Shown: positions 35,494-43,294 of the stretch, one piece after another
Layout: the number at the start of each line of letters is the position of its first letter
Position numbering within the stretch: the first letter of the stretch is position 1
NCBI GenBank assembly: GCA_964512655.1
Contig: CAZEJT010000005.1
Location: 124,001-188,000, forward strand
Reading direction: 5' to 3'
Origin: VBOC01 sp964512655
GTDB lineage: Bacteria; Bacteroidota; Ignavibacteria; UBA10030; SZUA-254
Length of the DNA: 64,000 nt
The notes under the pieces: generated by a model
Database searches by the model: none
Told to the model about the DNA's origin: nothing
The model's input: only the letters and a program-made list of their open reading frames with translations
Translations under genes and position numbers: made by a program

Positions 35494-37134
35494 CTATTTA
35501 CTGCCCAGGAGTTGCGGATTGAGGTTGATACCTGTTCCGCGGATGTTGGTCCGAATGCAGTAGAGTCCGGTCTTTGCGCAGAGGAACAATGTCTTCCCGT
35601 CGTCTCCACCCCATGCCATGTTGTGAGGATGCTCAGGCCCTGTGAATGTACCCAGAAGCTTTCCTTCAGGGGAGAGGACCCACACTCCGCCGGGGCCCGA
35701 CACGAACAGATTACCCCGCACATCTACTTTCATTCCGTCGAGCGCATCCTCTCCGGGAGTGCCCGTCATGTCAAAAAACTGCGCGCCATTCGAGAGGCTT
35801 CCGTCCTTGCTCACCTCGTACTTCATCACCACTTTCTTCTTCTCGTCCCAGTTGCACACATAGAGATATTTCTCGTCCGGAGAGAAAGCGAGGCCGTTCG
35901 GTCCTTTGAAGTCTGTTGAGACCGGCTTCAATACGCCGTCCTTCAGACAGAAGACTCCTTCGAAGGGTAACTCCTTGCGCGGATCATCATAGAACTTTGG
36001 GAGGCCGAAGGGTGGATCCGTGAAGTATAGCGCTCCATCGGATCGATACACGAGATCGTTCGGGCTGTTCAGCCGCTTCCCATCGTACCGGTCCGCTAGA
36101 ATGGTGATCTGGCCGTTCTTTTCCAGGCGGGTCACCCGGCGATTGCCGTGTTCATTGATCGTAAGCCGTCCTTCGCGGTCGAGCGTGAGACCGTTCGATC
36201 CCGGCTGGCCGTACTCCGCAACATCGAACCCCGAGTATCCGCTCTTCGTCCGGAATACCGTCACCTGCCCGTCCTGAGACCAGCGATAAATCTTGTTGGC
36301 ATTCGGATCGCTGAACAAGAGATATCCGTCTGGATGCCACACCGGTCCTTCCGTGAACTGGAATCCGCCGGCAAGTTTTTGAATCTTTGTGCCCGGGGAG
36401 ATGATTTCGTCGAGCGACGGATCGTTCTTGTTTATCTCTGTAGCCACCTCCGCACCCACCGGCGAGGTCCTGTAAAAGTCGAGCGTGGCTGAACGAATCC
36501 AGATGAAATTGCCGGGAGGGTTCGACAACGGCCCGTTCACGCCGAAGAGAGCGAGCTGAATCTTCTGGCCCGGCTTCACGTTTCTCCCCACCACCACCCG
36601 GTTGGGGGAATTGAAACCCTTGATTAACTGTCCGCCTGCCTGGCCAAGCACGAGAGGGAGTTTCCCGTCCACCCAGATCTCCGCATAATCGTCGACGACA
36701 ACCTCAAAGACGACGGTCGATCCCTGAGCATCGAAGTTCGCGATCTTATCAGGGATTGTCACATTGATGCGGTACCAGTTGAAGCAGAGCTTTCCCGTCG
36801 AGCGCCTCGCGTCGAGCGTTGTGGGTTCAATTGCCTGCCACTTTGAGTCGTCAAAGTCCACCGCTCCGGCGTGCGGCGTGATATCATTCGTTCTGCTTGG
36901 CGCACCCGAGGGCTTTAGATCCGGACCAACCATCTTGTGATCGACCTCGATAATCTTCGCGTCGCTGTAACGCCACTCCCCCCTCACAAGGCTCACACCC
37001 TCCTTCGTTGCAAGATTGATGATGGCCTGAGGATTTCCGGAAGATGGTACGTCCTGCGTTGTCTGCCCCAATGCCCGTGCAAGACCGACAAGGAGGGATG
37101 CGAGTGCAAATAACACGAGTATCTGTCTCTTCAT
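35494..37134 (-). CDS. Exported SMP-30/gluconolactonase-family protein with N-terminal beta-sandwich
   Basis: A 546-residue exported protein (signal peptide MKRQILVLFALASLLVGLARA, ending ALGQ). Residues about 30-235 look like a carbohydrate-binding beta sandwich (WYRINVTIPD, AEIWVDGKLPLV, GRNVKPGQKIQLALFGVNG). The C-terminal propeller is SMP-30-like: GFQFTEGPVWHPDGYLLFSD, LNSPNDLVYRSDGALYFTDP, KGPNGLAFSPDEKYLYVCNW. Metal ligands are expected at the Glu of FTEGP, the Asn of SPND and the Asp of FSPDE. It probably hydrolyses a sugar lactone in the periplasm, consistent with the sugar-oxidising enzymes upstream. The start at 37134 has GGGGGA before it; the frame is open to 37173 but overlaps the preceding gene. 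Confidence 0.9.
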   Translation of the reverse strand: MKRQILVLFALASLLVGLARALGQTTQDVPSSGNPQAIINLATKEGVSLVRGEWRYSDAKIIEVDHKMVGPDLKPSGAPSRTNDITPHAGAVDFDDSKWQAIEPTTLDARRSTGKLCFNWYRINVTIPDKIANFDAQGSTVVFEVVVDDYAEIWVDGKLPLVLGQAGGQLIKGFNSPNRVVVGRNVKPGQKIQLALFGVNGPLSNPPGNFIWIRSATLDFYRTSPVGAEVATEINKNDPSLDEIISPGTKIQKLAGGFQFTEGPVWHPDGYLLFSDPNANKIYRWSQDGQVTVFRTKSGYSGFDVAEYGQPGSNGLTLDREGRLTINEHGNRRVTRLEKNGQITILADRYDGKRLNSPNDLVYRSDGALYFTDPPFGLPKFYDDPRKELPFEGVFCLKDGVLKPVSTDFKGPNGLAFSPDEKYLYVCNWDEKKKVVMKYEVSKDGSLSNGAQFFDMTGTPGEDALDGMKVDVRGNLFVSGPGGVWVLSPEGKLLGTFTGPEHPHNMAWGGDDGKTLFLCAKTGLYCIRTNIRGTGINLNPQLLGSK

Positions 37135-37153
37135 GGCTCTTTTTCCCCCGGGA

Positions 37154-38068
37154 CTAACGTGCTTTGACGACATAGTACGTAATCGGAGCGGGCACTTCCT
37201 TGAACCAGTGCGGCGTTCCGGCCGGGACGATGATTACATCGCCTTTCGAGATTGTTCTCGTCTCACCGCCCGTGATTTCTTTTCCTCTGATTTCATCGGG
37301 AGCCGTCGGTTTGCCTTCGACAACCGTTCCTCCCGTCACAAAAATGGCTGATCCATCCTGCACGTAAATGATGTCTGCGTCTTTCTCGTGCACTTCCGCC
37401 ATCCCTGCCGATTCCCGCCTGCTTGTGTGGACCATGTACTTGCTGCTGTTGTCGAACAGGACCGCCCCCTTCTCAAACGAGCTTTTCACTCGTTCTTTGT
37501 CAAAAAAGGCCACGGCCGGACGCTTCGCGTCCTCAACCGATGTCATGGAGTTGAGACCCGGCGGCGAAATCGCTCCGCTCGAAGGCGAGAGCATGGAACC
37601 GGCAGCGGCGGCGGCAAGCGCGATATCGTTGTCTCGCAGAGCGCTGTTCGCGCCGCTCACGCCCACGGCTCCGATAATCTGTCCGCTGACCGTGATGGGC
37701 ACCCCTCCCTGAAGAGGTGTGAAATCCTGCAGGGCGGTCATCGCCGTGCGCCCCTTGTTGATGACTTCTTCGAAGAACGATGTCGGCTTTTTGAAGATCG
37801 CGGCAGTTCGGGCTTTGCCGATCGAGATATTTGATGCGGCGGCAAATGTGTTGTCGATCTTCTCGAGATAGACGAGATTTCCCCCGTCATCCACAATCGC
37901 TATCGCTCCGCCGGAGTTATCTTTCTTCGCTTCCGCCTCACCGGCAGCAACGATCTTCTTCGCCGCTTCCAACGAAATAAATGGCTTGGATCCGAGCTGA
38001 GCATTGCCGGTGCTTAAGAGAAACAGTGTACTCAGCACGGCAAGAACACAATTGATTACAATTCTCAT
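37154..38068 (-). CDS. Exported GlcG/HbpS-domain and cupin fusion protein
   Basis: A 304-residue exported protein (signal peptide MRIVINCVLAVLSTLFLLSTGNA). Residues about 30-165 match the GlcG/HbpS fold (SLEAAKKIVAAGEAEAKK, AIVDDGGNLVYLEKID, GGVPITVSGQIIGAVGVSG). Residues about 190-304 form a cupin with His in GMAEVHEKDADIIYVQDG and PAGTPHWFK. HbpS-like proteins bind haem or small molecules; the role in GlcG is unclear. The fusion with a cupin suggests ligand binding rather than a known reaction. AAGGAGAG precedes the ATG. It is 19 bases from the SMP-30 start and 71 bases after the DM13-like gene, so an operon is likely. Confidence 0.88.
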   Translation of the reverse strand: MRIVINCVLAVLSTLFLLSTGNAQLGSKPFISLEAAKKIVAAGEAEAKKDNSGGAIAIVDDGGNLVYLEKIDNTFAAASNISIGKARTAAIFKKPTSFFEEVINKGRTAMTALQDFTPLQGGVPITVSGQIIGAVGVSGANSALRDNDIALAAAAAGSMLSPSSGAISPPGLNSMTSVEDAKRPAVAFFDKERVKSSFEKGAVLFDNSSKYMVHTSRRESAGMAEVHEKDADIIYVQDGSAIFVTGGTVVEGKPTAPDEIRGKEITGGETRTISKGDVIIVPAGTPHWFKEVPAPITYYVVKAR

Positions 38069-38139
38069 GGTAAAACTCTCCTTTGTTCTTAGTACTGCGT
38101 GTGTCTTGGTTAGGATTGTTATGCCGCTGTTCTTGATTT

Positions 38140-38490
38140 TCAGAACCCAGCCTCGCCGAGAACCGCCTCAGCCCAGGCGCACCAGACCTGCACCTTCGCC
38201 ACGTCGGCGATGTAGGCCGGGAGATTGATTGTCTTGTTGACCTTGTCGCCGTCGATGGCGAGCCTGTTCAGCAGATACGCATTGCCGCGCGAATCTACCA
38301 CGCGCCAGTGAGGATCGGGTGTTCCCGGCACGACGAAATCGTCGGAAAGCGTCAGCGAGATCTTCCCTCCCATCTTCGATTGCACAACCGTCCCGATCTT
38401 AACCACTTCTCCCGAAAACGGCATACTCGTCACGGCCACGGTCGTCATCGCTTCCATTCTCCCGATCATTGCGTCGTTCATTGAACTCAT
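38140..38490 (-). CDS. Small DM13-like domain protein without signal peptide
   Basis: A 116-residue protein. Its C-terminal part (PDPHWRVVDSRGNAYLL, then KTINLPAYIADVAKVQVWC, with C104, then AEAVLGEAGF) follows the DM13 pattern seen in the tandem protein at 17975: a PDxH/PDVN edge, a W-C pair near the end, and a terminal G-A. The similarity is weak but ordered. No export signal is visible, unlike the other DM13 protein. The start was placed at 38490, where AGAGGAG lies 8 bases upstream; the frame is open to 38610 but the extra part overlaps the aquaporin gene. It sits 16 bases after the aquaporin stop. Confidence 0.7.
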   Translation of the reverse strand: MSSMNDAMIGRMEAMTTVAVTSMPFSGEVVKIGTVVQSKMGGKISLTLSDDFVVPGTPDPHWRVVDSRGNAYLLNRLAIDGDKVNKTINLPAYIADVAKVQVWCAWAEAVLGEAGF

Positions 38491-38506
38491 AAGTAATACT
38501 CCTCTG

Positions 38507-39355
38507 TCAGAGTGTTTGGTTGATGTGAGTGCTGGCATTCTGCCTGCTCTCCTCGCCGCAAAAGATACAGCGCTTGTTGTTTTGATGATGAAGCTTCGCA
38601 CATCCAACATGCGAACCCAATCTTCGGTACACTTCGCTTGCAGCCAGCATTCCTATGGGCGGCGCAAGAAAATAGATCCACAGGGGCGCGTAGAGATGGG
38701 CCGGAAGGGCCGATGCCAGTGTGCGCGCGGGGTTCATGCTCATGCCGGATAACGGCGATTCAAACGTTATGAATAACGCTACCAGCCCCCCTGCTGCTAT
38801 TCCTGTTTTTCGGGCATACCGTTCGTTGTTGGAAACGCGGAGAACTACCGACATCAGGATGAAGGAGATGATAATCTCGGCCCCGAAAGCAATTGCAACT
38901 CCCTGAGGGCCCGGGAATGTGGCCGCATATTGCACCGAGGGATCGGCCAGAGCCGAACCCAGCAGGAATCCGGCAATCGTTATCCCTGCGAATCCCCCGA
39001 CGAACTGAGCGCCGCAATAGAAGAGCGCGTCCCATCTACGAATTTTCCCGGACCGTAGAAATGTCAGCGTTACAGCGGGATTGAAGTGCGCCCCGGATTG
39101 CTTTCCCCACGGCGAGTAGATAATGGCGATTGCCGTTGAGCCCATCGCAAGTCCGGTCACCGCCCTCCTGAGAAAAGGATTGCCGATCGCGCTGAACATG
39201 AACGAGCTCGGATGCTGTATCAAGACGGTAAAGAAGGCCGCGGAGATCATGAAGATCCCCAGCTCGGCACCCTCCATCAGGTATTCAGGCCAGTGTTTCG
39301 AGAGGGACATCCTTATCCCGTAATCGTCCTTAATCGCGCTTGCTGATTGGATCAT
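38507..39355 (-). CDS. Aquaporin/glycerol facilitator (MIP family) with cysteine-histidine tail
   Basis: A 282-residue six-helix channel. The two NPA loops are SGAHFNPAV (N92) and SGMSMNPAR (N207, with R210 as the selectivity-filter arginine). It allows passive passage of water or small neutral solutes across the inner membrane. The C-terminal tail carries CAKLHHQNNKRCIFCGE, a cysteine/histidine cluster that could bind metal. The start codon is fused with the stop of the small upstream gene (ATGA, 39352-39355), supporting this start. The neighbourhood with sugar-lactone and redox proteins is suggestive of solute transport but not decisive. Confidence 0.93.
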   Translation of the reverse strand: MIQSASAIKDDYGIRMSLSKHWPEYLMEGAELGIFMISAAFFTVLIQHPSSFMFSAIGNPFLRRAVTGLAMGSTAIAIIYSPWGKQSGAHFNPAVTLTFLRSGKIRRWDALFYCGAQFVGGFAGITIAGFLLGSALADPSVQYAATFPGPQGVAIAFGAEIIISFILMSVVLRVSNNERYARKTGIAAGGLVALFITFESPLSGMSMNPARTLASALPAHLYAPLWIYFLAPPIGMLAASEVYRRLGSHVGCAKLHHQNNKRCIFCGEESRQNASTHINQTL

Positions 39356-39561
39356 TCAACCGGAGAGATTAAGATGCCTAGCCCTGGAGACCCTGACACC
39401 GTCCGGTACCTGGGCTCAGAAAGTTCAACGGCTTCAATGCCACTCGCCACCGCATATTCGTAGTCACGGAGCGAGAAAGGCATATTGCCGACGACGATCT
39501 GTTCCAGCTCAAAAGGAACCTCGTCGCTTCTGTCGAACTCGATATCTTCGTATACTGTCAT
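39352..39561 (-). CDS. Small acidic protein of unknown function, translationally coupled to the aquaporin
   Basis: A 69-residue protein, not recognised. It is acidic at the N-terminus (YEDIEFDRSDEVPFELEQI), contains no membrane helix and ends in a glycine/proline-rich stretch (SGSPGLGILISPVE). It is judged real because a strong ribosome site (GGAGGAG) lies about 5 bases before its ATG and its stop overlaps the aquaporin start in ATGA. It is too short for fold prediction by eye. A role in controlling or assembling the channel is possible but is inference from coupling only. Confidence 0.7.
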   Translation of the reverse strand: MTVYEDIEFDRSDEVPFELEQIVVGNMPFSLRDYEYAVASGIEAVELSEPRYRTVSGSPGLGILISPVE

Positions 39562-39670
39562 GAGAGCTCCTCCTGTCTCAGTTGCTCAGCCGTGTGGTTG
39601 GTACGATTCTGTGATGTTTTCAGGAAGATACGGCTGCGAGGTAACAGGAAGATCACGAATGTGGAACGAA

Positions 39671-40225
39671 TCAGTTACTTTCTTCCGCGATCAGCGATCG
39701 GATCGAGCGTTCGGTTTGCTCGTAGTTTCCCTCTCCGATCTGAACGTAGCGTATGATTCCTTTCTTGTCGATTAGATAGAGGACCGGCCAGAACTGTTGG
39801 TGATACGCCTCCCAGGTGTTGTAGTCATTATCGGTAACGACCGCGTAGTGGATCCCGAATTTTGCGATTGCCCGTTTCACATTATCAAAATCTTTCTCCC
39901 GATCGAACTCCGGAGTATGAACGCCGATGATTTCGAACTGGTCCCCGGCATATTTCTTTTGCCAGTTGTTGATGGCCGGAATTGTATTCCGGCAGTTGTA
40001 ACACCCATACGTCCAGAATTCGAGCAAGACAACCTTGCCCTTTAGGGACGAGAGTTTCTGAGGGACAGAGTTGACCCATTCTCCTTCAGACAACTCAGGA
40101 GCTCTCTTACCGATCCATGCATCGCCGGCATCGTCCTCATTGCTGAGAATTCTGTGGTGTGAGAAGGCGGTTCTGAACATGAGTGCCGCCATCAGGATGG
40201 CCGACGCGATGAGTATTCTGGTCAT
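39671..40225 (-). CDS. Exported thioredoxin-like (TlpA/DipZ-type) thiol-disulfide protein
   Basis: A 184-residue protein with a signal/anchor (MTRILIASAILMAALMF) and a thioredoxin fold: APELSEGEWVN, LKGKVVLLEFWTYGCYNC with active-site C75-Y-N-C78, FEIIGVHTPEFDREKD, and the cis-proline segment QFWPVLYLIDKKGI. The FWTYxCxNC form resembles the redoxin part of DipZ/TlpA-like proteins, which keep periplasmic thiols reduced or deliver electrons. A periplasmic reductant near DM13 proteins with conserved single cysteines is notable. The ribosome site is weak. Confidence 0.92.
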   Translation of the reverse strand: MTRILIASAILMAALMFRTAFSHHRILSNEDDAGDAWIGKRAPELSEGEWVNSVPQKLSSLKGKVVLLEFWTYGCYNCRNTIPAINNWQKKYAGDQFEIIGVHTPEFDREKDFDNVKRAIAKFGIHYAVVTDNDYNTWEAYHQQFWPVLYLIDKKGIIRYVQIGEGNYEQTERSIRSLIAEESN

Positions 40226-40545
40226 ATCTGTCCCGGGAGATTCAAACGATACGATTGCAATAGTAGAACTTAGCGATAAAAGGTCACGCGAAGGTCACGG
40301 CCGGGTGAATTCCGGATATATATAGAGGCCGGGAGTTCGCTGTTTCCGCCCTTGGAACGGAGAAAGTGGCTTGCCATAGAGTGGTCGGAGAAGGTGTGGC
40401 TGGTTTGCGGGGTGAAGAGCGGCCGGCCGGAGGGCTCTGACGGCCTAAACGAAAGCCCTGATTTGTCGTCACGGATCTAATACATGCTCGAACAACCGGG
40501 CCCCGAGGCATGCCGCCCTGGGGCCCAGTTTCATTTCCACGACAT
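40226..40545. other. Intergenic region between thioredoxin-like and YCII genes
   Basis: A gap of 320 bases with no convincing gene. It contains the hairpin at 40498-40526 next to the YCII gene. The part before 40225 should carry the promoter of the minus-strand run, but no clear boxes were recognised. Confidence 0.5.
40498..40526 (-). terminator. Possible terminator hairpin after the YCII gene
   Basis: Arms GGGCCCC (40498-40504) and GGGGCCC (40520-40526) form a 7-base GC stem 20 bases beyond the YCII stop codon on the minus strand. Only a weak T-containing tail (GGTTGTT) follows, so intrinsic termination is uncertain. Confidence 0.4.
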
Positions 40546-40968
40546 TTATTTCTTCGTCGCGATCTGCTTTCGAAGCTTATTCTCGTCTGCCCGGATCTTG
40601 CCTGTCGGGTCTACCGGGGCGAAATCCTCCGGTTCGAAAATCTGGCGGAGCTCAAGGGATATACCGCCGCCGAACGGCGCGCGCTTCATCCAATCGATCG
40701 CTTCCTGCCTGGTCTTTGTCTGGATAATCCAGTACCCGGCGATCAGTTCTTTCGCCTCCACAAAGGGACCGTCGGTAACGGTAACTTTTCCCCCCTTGAA
40801 TGTGAGCCGTGCGCCTTTCGAGGAAGGATGCAATCCCTCACCCGAAAGCATCACCCCTGCTTTTACCAGCTTCGCATTGAACTCTCCCATATCAGCAAGA
40901 ATCTTCGCGTCGGGGAGTTTCCCTGACTCGGATTCTGCATTGGCGGGTACTATGACCATGAATCGCAT
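40546..40968 (-). CDS. YCII-family (DGPF domain) protein
   Basis: A 140-residue protein with the YCII-type ferredoxin-like fold: MRFMVIVPANAESESG start, MGEFNAKLVKAGVML, the family motif VTVTDGPFVEAKELIAGYWI, and the region TRQEAIDWMKRAPF. A charged lysine-rich tail follows. Such proteins often sit near ECF sigma factors or act as small enzymes of unknown substrate; no sigma gene is adjacent here. AAGGAGAT lies before the ATG. It is divergent from the DUF5519-like gene at 41178. Confidence 0.92.
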   Translation of the reverse strand: MRFMVIVPANAESESGKLPDAKILADMGEFNAKLVKAGVMLSGEGLHPSSKGARLTFKGGKVTVTDGPFVEAKELIAGYWIIQTKTRQEAIDWMKRAPFGGGISLELRQIFEPEDFAPVDPTGKIRADENKLRKQIATKK

Positions 40969-41177
40969 TGTTGTATCTCCTTTTTAGTTGTCAATTCGGC
41001 ATTGTTTGGTTTCATAGAGTAGTCGTTTGGTGGGCGGCCGAATCGACATTCACCTGAACTATTTTTCTTAGGCCATTTCATACTAAAAAACACATTTCCA
41101 GCGCGCGACGGTTCCCAAAGAAACGGTTTTGAAATATTCTTCCCCTCAGAACGTCCTTACTAAAAAGGAGGTAGAAT

Positions 41178-41525
41178 ATGAGATCAAGAGTTGAGCTCAA
41201 TCAGCAACTACGCGAGGGAATCCTGTCGTTACCCGGCGTCACCGAACGACCCCAAACCGGAATTCATGAAGACGCCTTCTTCATCGGCCGGACGATGTTC
41301 ATGCACATCCATGGTTATGGACATTGCGATATACGTCTGCCGAAAGATGTACAGCAACAGGTTCTTGCTGAAGGAAAGGCCCGGCCGCACCATTGGGCGC
41401 CGGAAGCTGGTTACGTGGTCTTCAATGTGAAGGAGGAGGAAGACCTGGCTACCGCAATGGACCTGATCCAGATCTCATACAATCACTTTCTCGCTAAGGC
41501 TCAGGCGGTGGCAAGCGCGAATTAA
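41178..41525 (+). CDS. DUF5519-like (luciferase-family annotated) small protein
   Basis: A 115-residue protein with a compact alpha/beta layout: ELNQQLREGILSLPGVTERP, EDAFFIGRTMFMHIHGYGHCDIRLP, RPHHWAPEAGYVVFNV, and a C-terminal helix. The pattern agrees with DUF5519 proteins, often labelled luciferase-domain without evidence of light production. The histidine-rich MHIHGYGHCD stretch could bind a ligand or metal. A strong AAAGGAGGT (41165-41172) precedes the ATG by 5 bases. The gene converges with the MoaD-like gene, 12 bases apart. Cytoplasmic; function unknown. Confidence 0.75.
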   Translation: MRSRVELNQQLREGILSLPGVTERPQTGIHEDAFFIGRTMFMHIHGYGHCDIRLPKDVQQQVLAEGKARPHHWAPEAGYVVFNVKEEEDLATAMDLIQISYNHFLAKAQAVASAN

Positions 41526-41537
41526 GCGAAGAGAGAA

Positions 41538-41834
41538 TTAGCCGCCGGCGATCGCCCCGATAACCATGAAAGGTTCCTTGCCCGAAGCAATGGCTTCGGG
41601 AAGGGCTGTGTCAGCCGGTTCAAGAGAGAGGTCCTCTTCGCACGCGAAGTAACGCAGGAAGGGGCGCCGCTGAAGGGTGACATGATCGCGGATAGTCCCC
41701 TTCAGCATTGGATATCGGGCCTCAATCGCGTCTAGCACAGCCTTCAGTGTGACAGGTCCTTCGACCGCCACCTCTACCTCAGTGCCGACATGGGCAAGAT
41801 TCCGCAGGTGATATGGAAGCATCACTCTGATCAC
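41538..41834 (-). CDS. MoaD/ThiS-like ubiquitin-fold protein
   Basis: A 98-residue beta-grasp protein ending in IGAIAGG, the C-terminal di-glycine needed for adenylation and sulfur loading in MoaD and ThiS. Visible features are a first strand MIRVMLPYHLRNLAHVG, the helix LKAVLDAIEARYPML and a hydrophobic C-terminal strand. It starts with GTG overlapping the stop of the propeller gene (GTGA, 41831-41834), so the two are translated together. No MoaE, MoeB/ThiF or ThiG gene is near, so its role as sulfur carrier or protein modifier is open. It is longer than a typical MoaD (about 80 residues). Confidence 0.88.
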   Translation of the reverse strand: MIRVMLPYHLRNLAHVGTEVEVAVEGPVTLKAVLDAIEARYPMLKGTIRDHVTLQRRPFLRYFACEEDLSLEPADTALPEAIASGKEPFMVIGAIAGG

Positions 41835-43018
41835 GGAATGACCTGCGCCTCAACCGAAAGAACTGCCGGAAGGTCACGTACAATCGGAGCCCAGTGATCG
41901 CCGTTATCTGCTGAGCAGTACACCTGGCCTCCTGTAGTCCCGAAATAGATCCCACATGGATCGAGAGTGTCAACCGACATTGCATCGCGGAAGACGTTCA
42001 CGTAGCAGTCCTTCTGCGGAAGACCGTTCGTCAGCGCTTCCCATTCGTTCCCGCCCTTCTTGCTCCGGTAGACTCTCAGCTTTCCCTCCATTGGGTAATG
42101 CTCTGAATCGCTCTTGATCGGAACGACGTAGACTGTCTCAGGCTCGTTCGCGTTCACATCGATCACGAATCCGAAGTCAGTTGGCAGGTTTCCGCTTACC
42201 TCTGTCCAGCTGTCACCCGCGTTGTCGGTCCGCAAGACGTCCCAGTGTTTCTGCATATAGAGCGTGTCGGGTTTCGACGGATGCTGGGCTATGCGGTGAA
42301 CACAATGCCCAACCTCAGCGTTCGGGTCGGGAATGTATTGTGATGTCAACCCCTTATTAATCGGCTTCCAGTTCTTACCACCGTCGTCCGAGCGAAACGC
42401 TCCTGCTGCGGAGATGGCAACGAAGATCCGTTTTGGGTTCTTATGATCAAGTACGATTGTATGCAGGCCCATGCCGCCGGCTCCGGGGGACCACTTTGGA
42501 CCGGTCCCGTGCCCGCGCAGGCCGGAGAGTTCATTCCATGTTTTTCCACCGTCGGTGGTCTGGAACAGCGCCGCATCTTCAACGCCGGCATAGACCATAT
42601 CCGGATCCTTCAACGACGGCTCGAGGTGCCACACGCGCTTGAATTCCCACGGATGCTGAGTCCCGTCATACCACTGGTGAGTGGTAAGCGGCTTGCCGGT
42701 CGCGGGGGAAACGTCATACACGAATTTGTTGCTCTCGCCCATCGGCATCCCCTGAGGCGTGGTTGTGGGTTCCCCCGGTTTCGTCCCGGGCTGAAACCAG
42801 GTCTTGCCGCCGTCGTCAGAGCGTTGGATGATTTGGCCGAACCATCCGCTTGTCTGTGACGCATAGATCCTCTTCGGATCGGCAGGCGATCCCTTGACGT
42901 GGTACATCTCCCAACCGGCGAAGTGTGGACCATCCACTGCCCAATTCTGTCTCTTCGCGTCGGATGTCAGGATGAATGCCCCCTTGCGGGTGCCTGCTAA
43001 TACACGCACTCGACTCAT
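41831..43018 (-). CDS. Cytoplasmic Asp-box (BNR) propeller protein
   Basis: A 395-residue beta-propeller with six Asp-box loops: SDDGGKTWFQ, TTDGGKTWNE, SDDGGKNWKP, TDNAGDSWTE, SKKGGNEWEA, SADNGDHWAP. It begins MSRVRVLAGTRKGAFIL without a signal peptide, so it is predicted to be cytoplasmic, unlike most Asp-box proteins. Databases often name such proteins exo-alpha-sialidase, but no FRIP motif or arginine triad is evident, so enzyme activity is not supported. AAGGAGG precedes the ATG. Its stop overlaps the start of the MoaD-like gene, and the pair probably works together. Confidence 0.88.
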   Translation of the reverse strand: MSRVRVLAGTRKGAFILTSDAKRQNWAVDGPHFAGWEMYHVKGSPADPKRIYASQTSGWFGQIIQRSDDGGKTWFQPGTKPGEPTTTPQGMPMGESNKFVYDVSPATGKPLTTHQWYDGTQHPWEFKRVWHLEPSLKDPDMVYAGVEDAALFQTTDGGKTWNELSGLRGHGTGPKWSPGAGGMGLHTIVLDHKNPKRIFVAISAAGAFRSDDGGKNWKPINKGLTSQYIPDPNAEVGHCVHRIAQHPSKPDTLYMQKHWDVLRTDNAGDSWTEVSGNLPTDFGFVIDVNANEPETVYVVPIKSDSEHYPMEGKLRVYRSKKGGNEWEALTNGLPQKDCYVNVFRDAMSVDTLDPCGIYFGTTGGQVYCSADNGDHWAPIVRDLPAVLSVEAQVIP

Positions 43019-43228
43019 GATATTTCCTCCTTCACTTGATGAAGTTCCGTTTCAGAAATGTCAAGATTGCCTGTTCTGGCGAAGGCGCCACCCGGCCCTC
43101 GCGCATGTACTTGGGGAAACTCGACCGGGTGGTGGAAAGTTCCGAAGATCACTTTCCGGCCGTAATATAATAGAATCTGGAATAATATGCGCCCGACCTG
43201 GCCGGGTGAAGGCAAATTTAGGCGGAAA

Positions 43229-43240
43229 ATAGTATACTAT
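43229..43240. promoter_or_regulatory. 12-bp perfect palindrome ATAGTATACTAT in a divergent intergenic region
   Basis: The palindrome lies between the divergent propeller gene (start 43018) and the lipoprotein gene (start 43295), 55 bases before the latter. It could be an operator or overlap a -10 box (TATACT at 43234-43239), but no good -35 was found and no second copy was noticed. Confidence 0.3.
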
Positions 43241-43294
43241 ACAGACCGTCCGCCCGCACATTACCCTTGATCTCATATTGGGAAGGGTGTACGT

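Noticed and set aside
41831..43018. Exo-alpha-sialidase activity
   Set aside because: Asp-box loops are present but the FRIP motif and arginine triad expected of sialidases are not, and there is no signal peptide.
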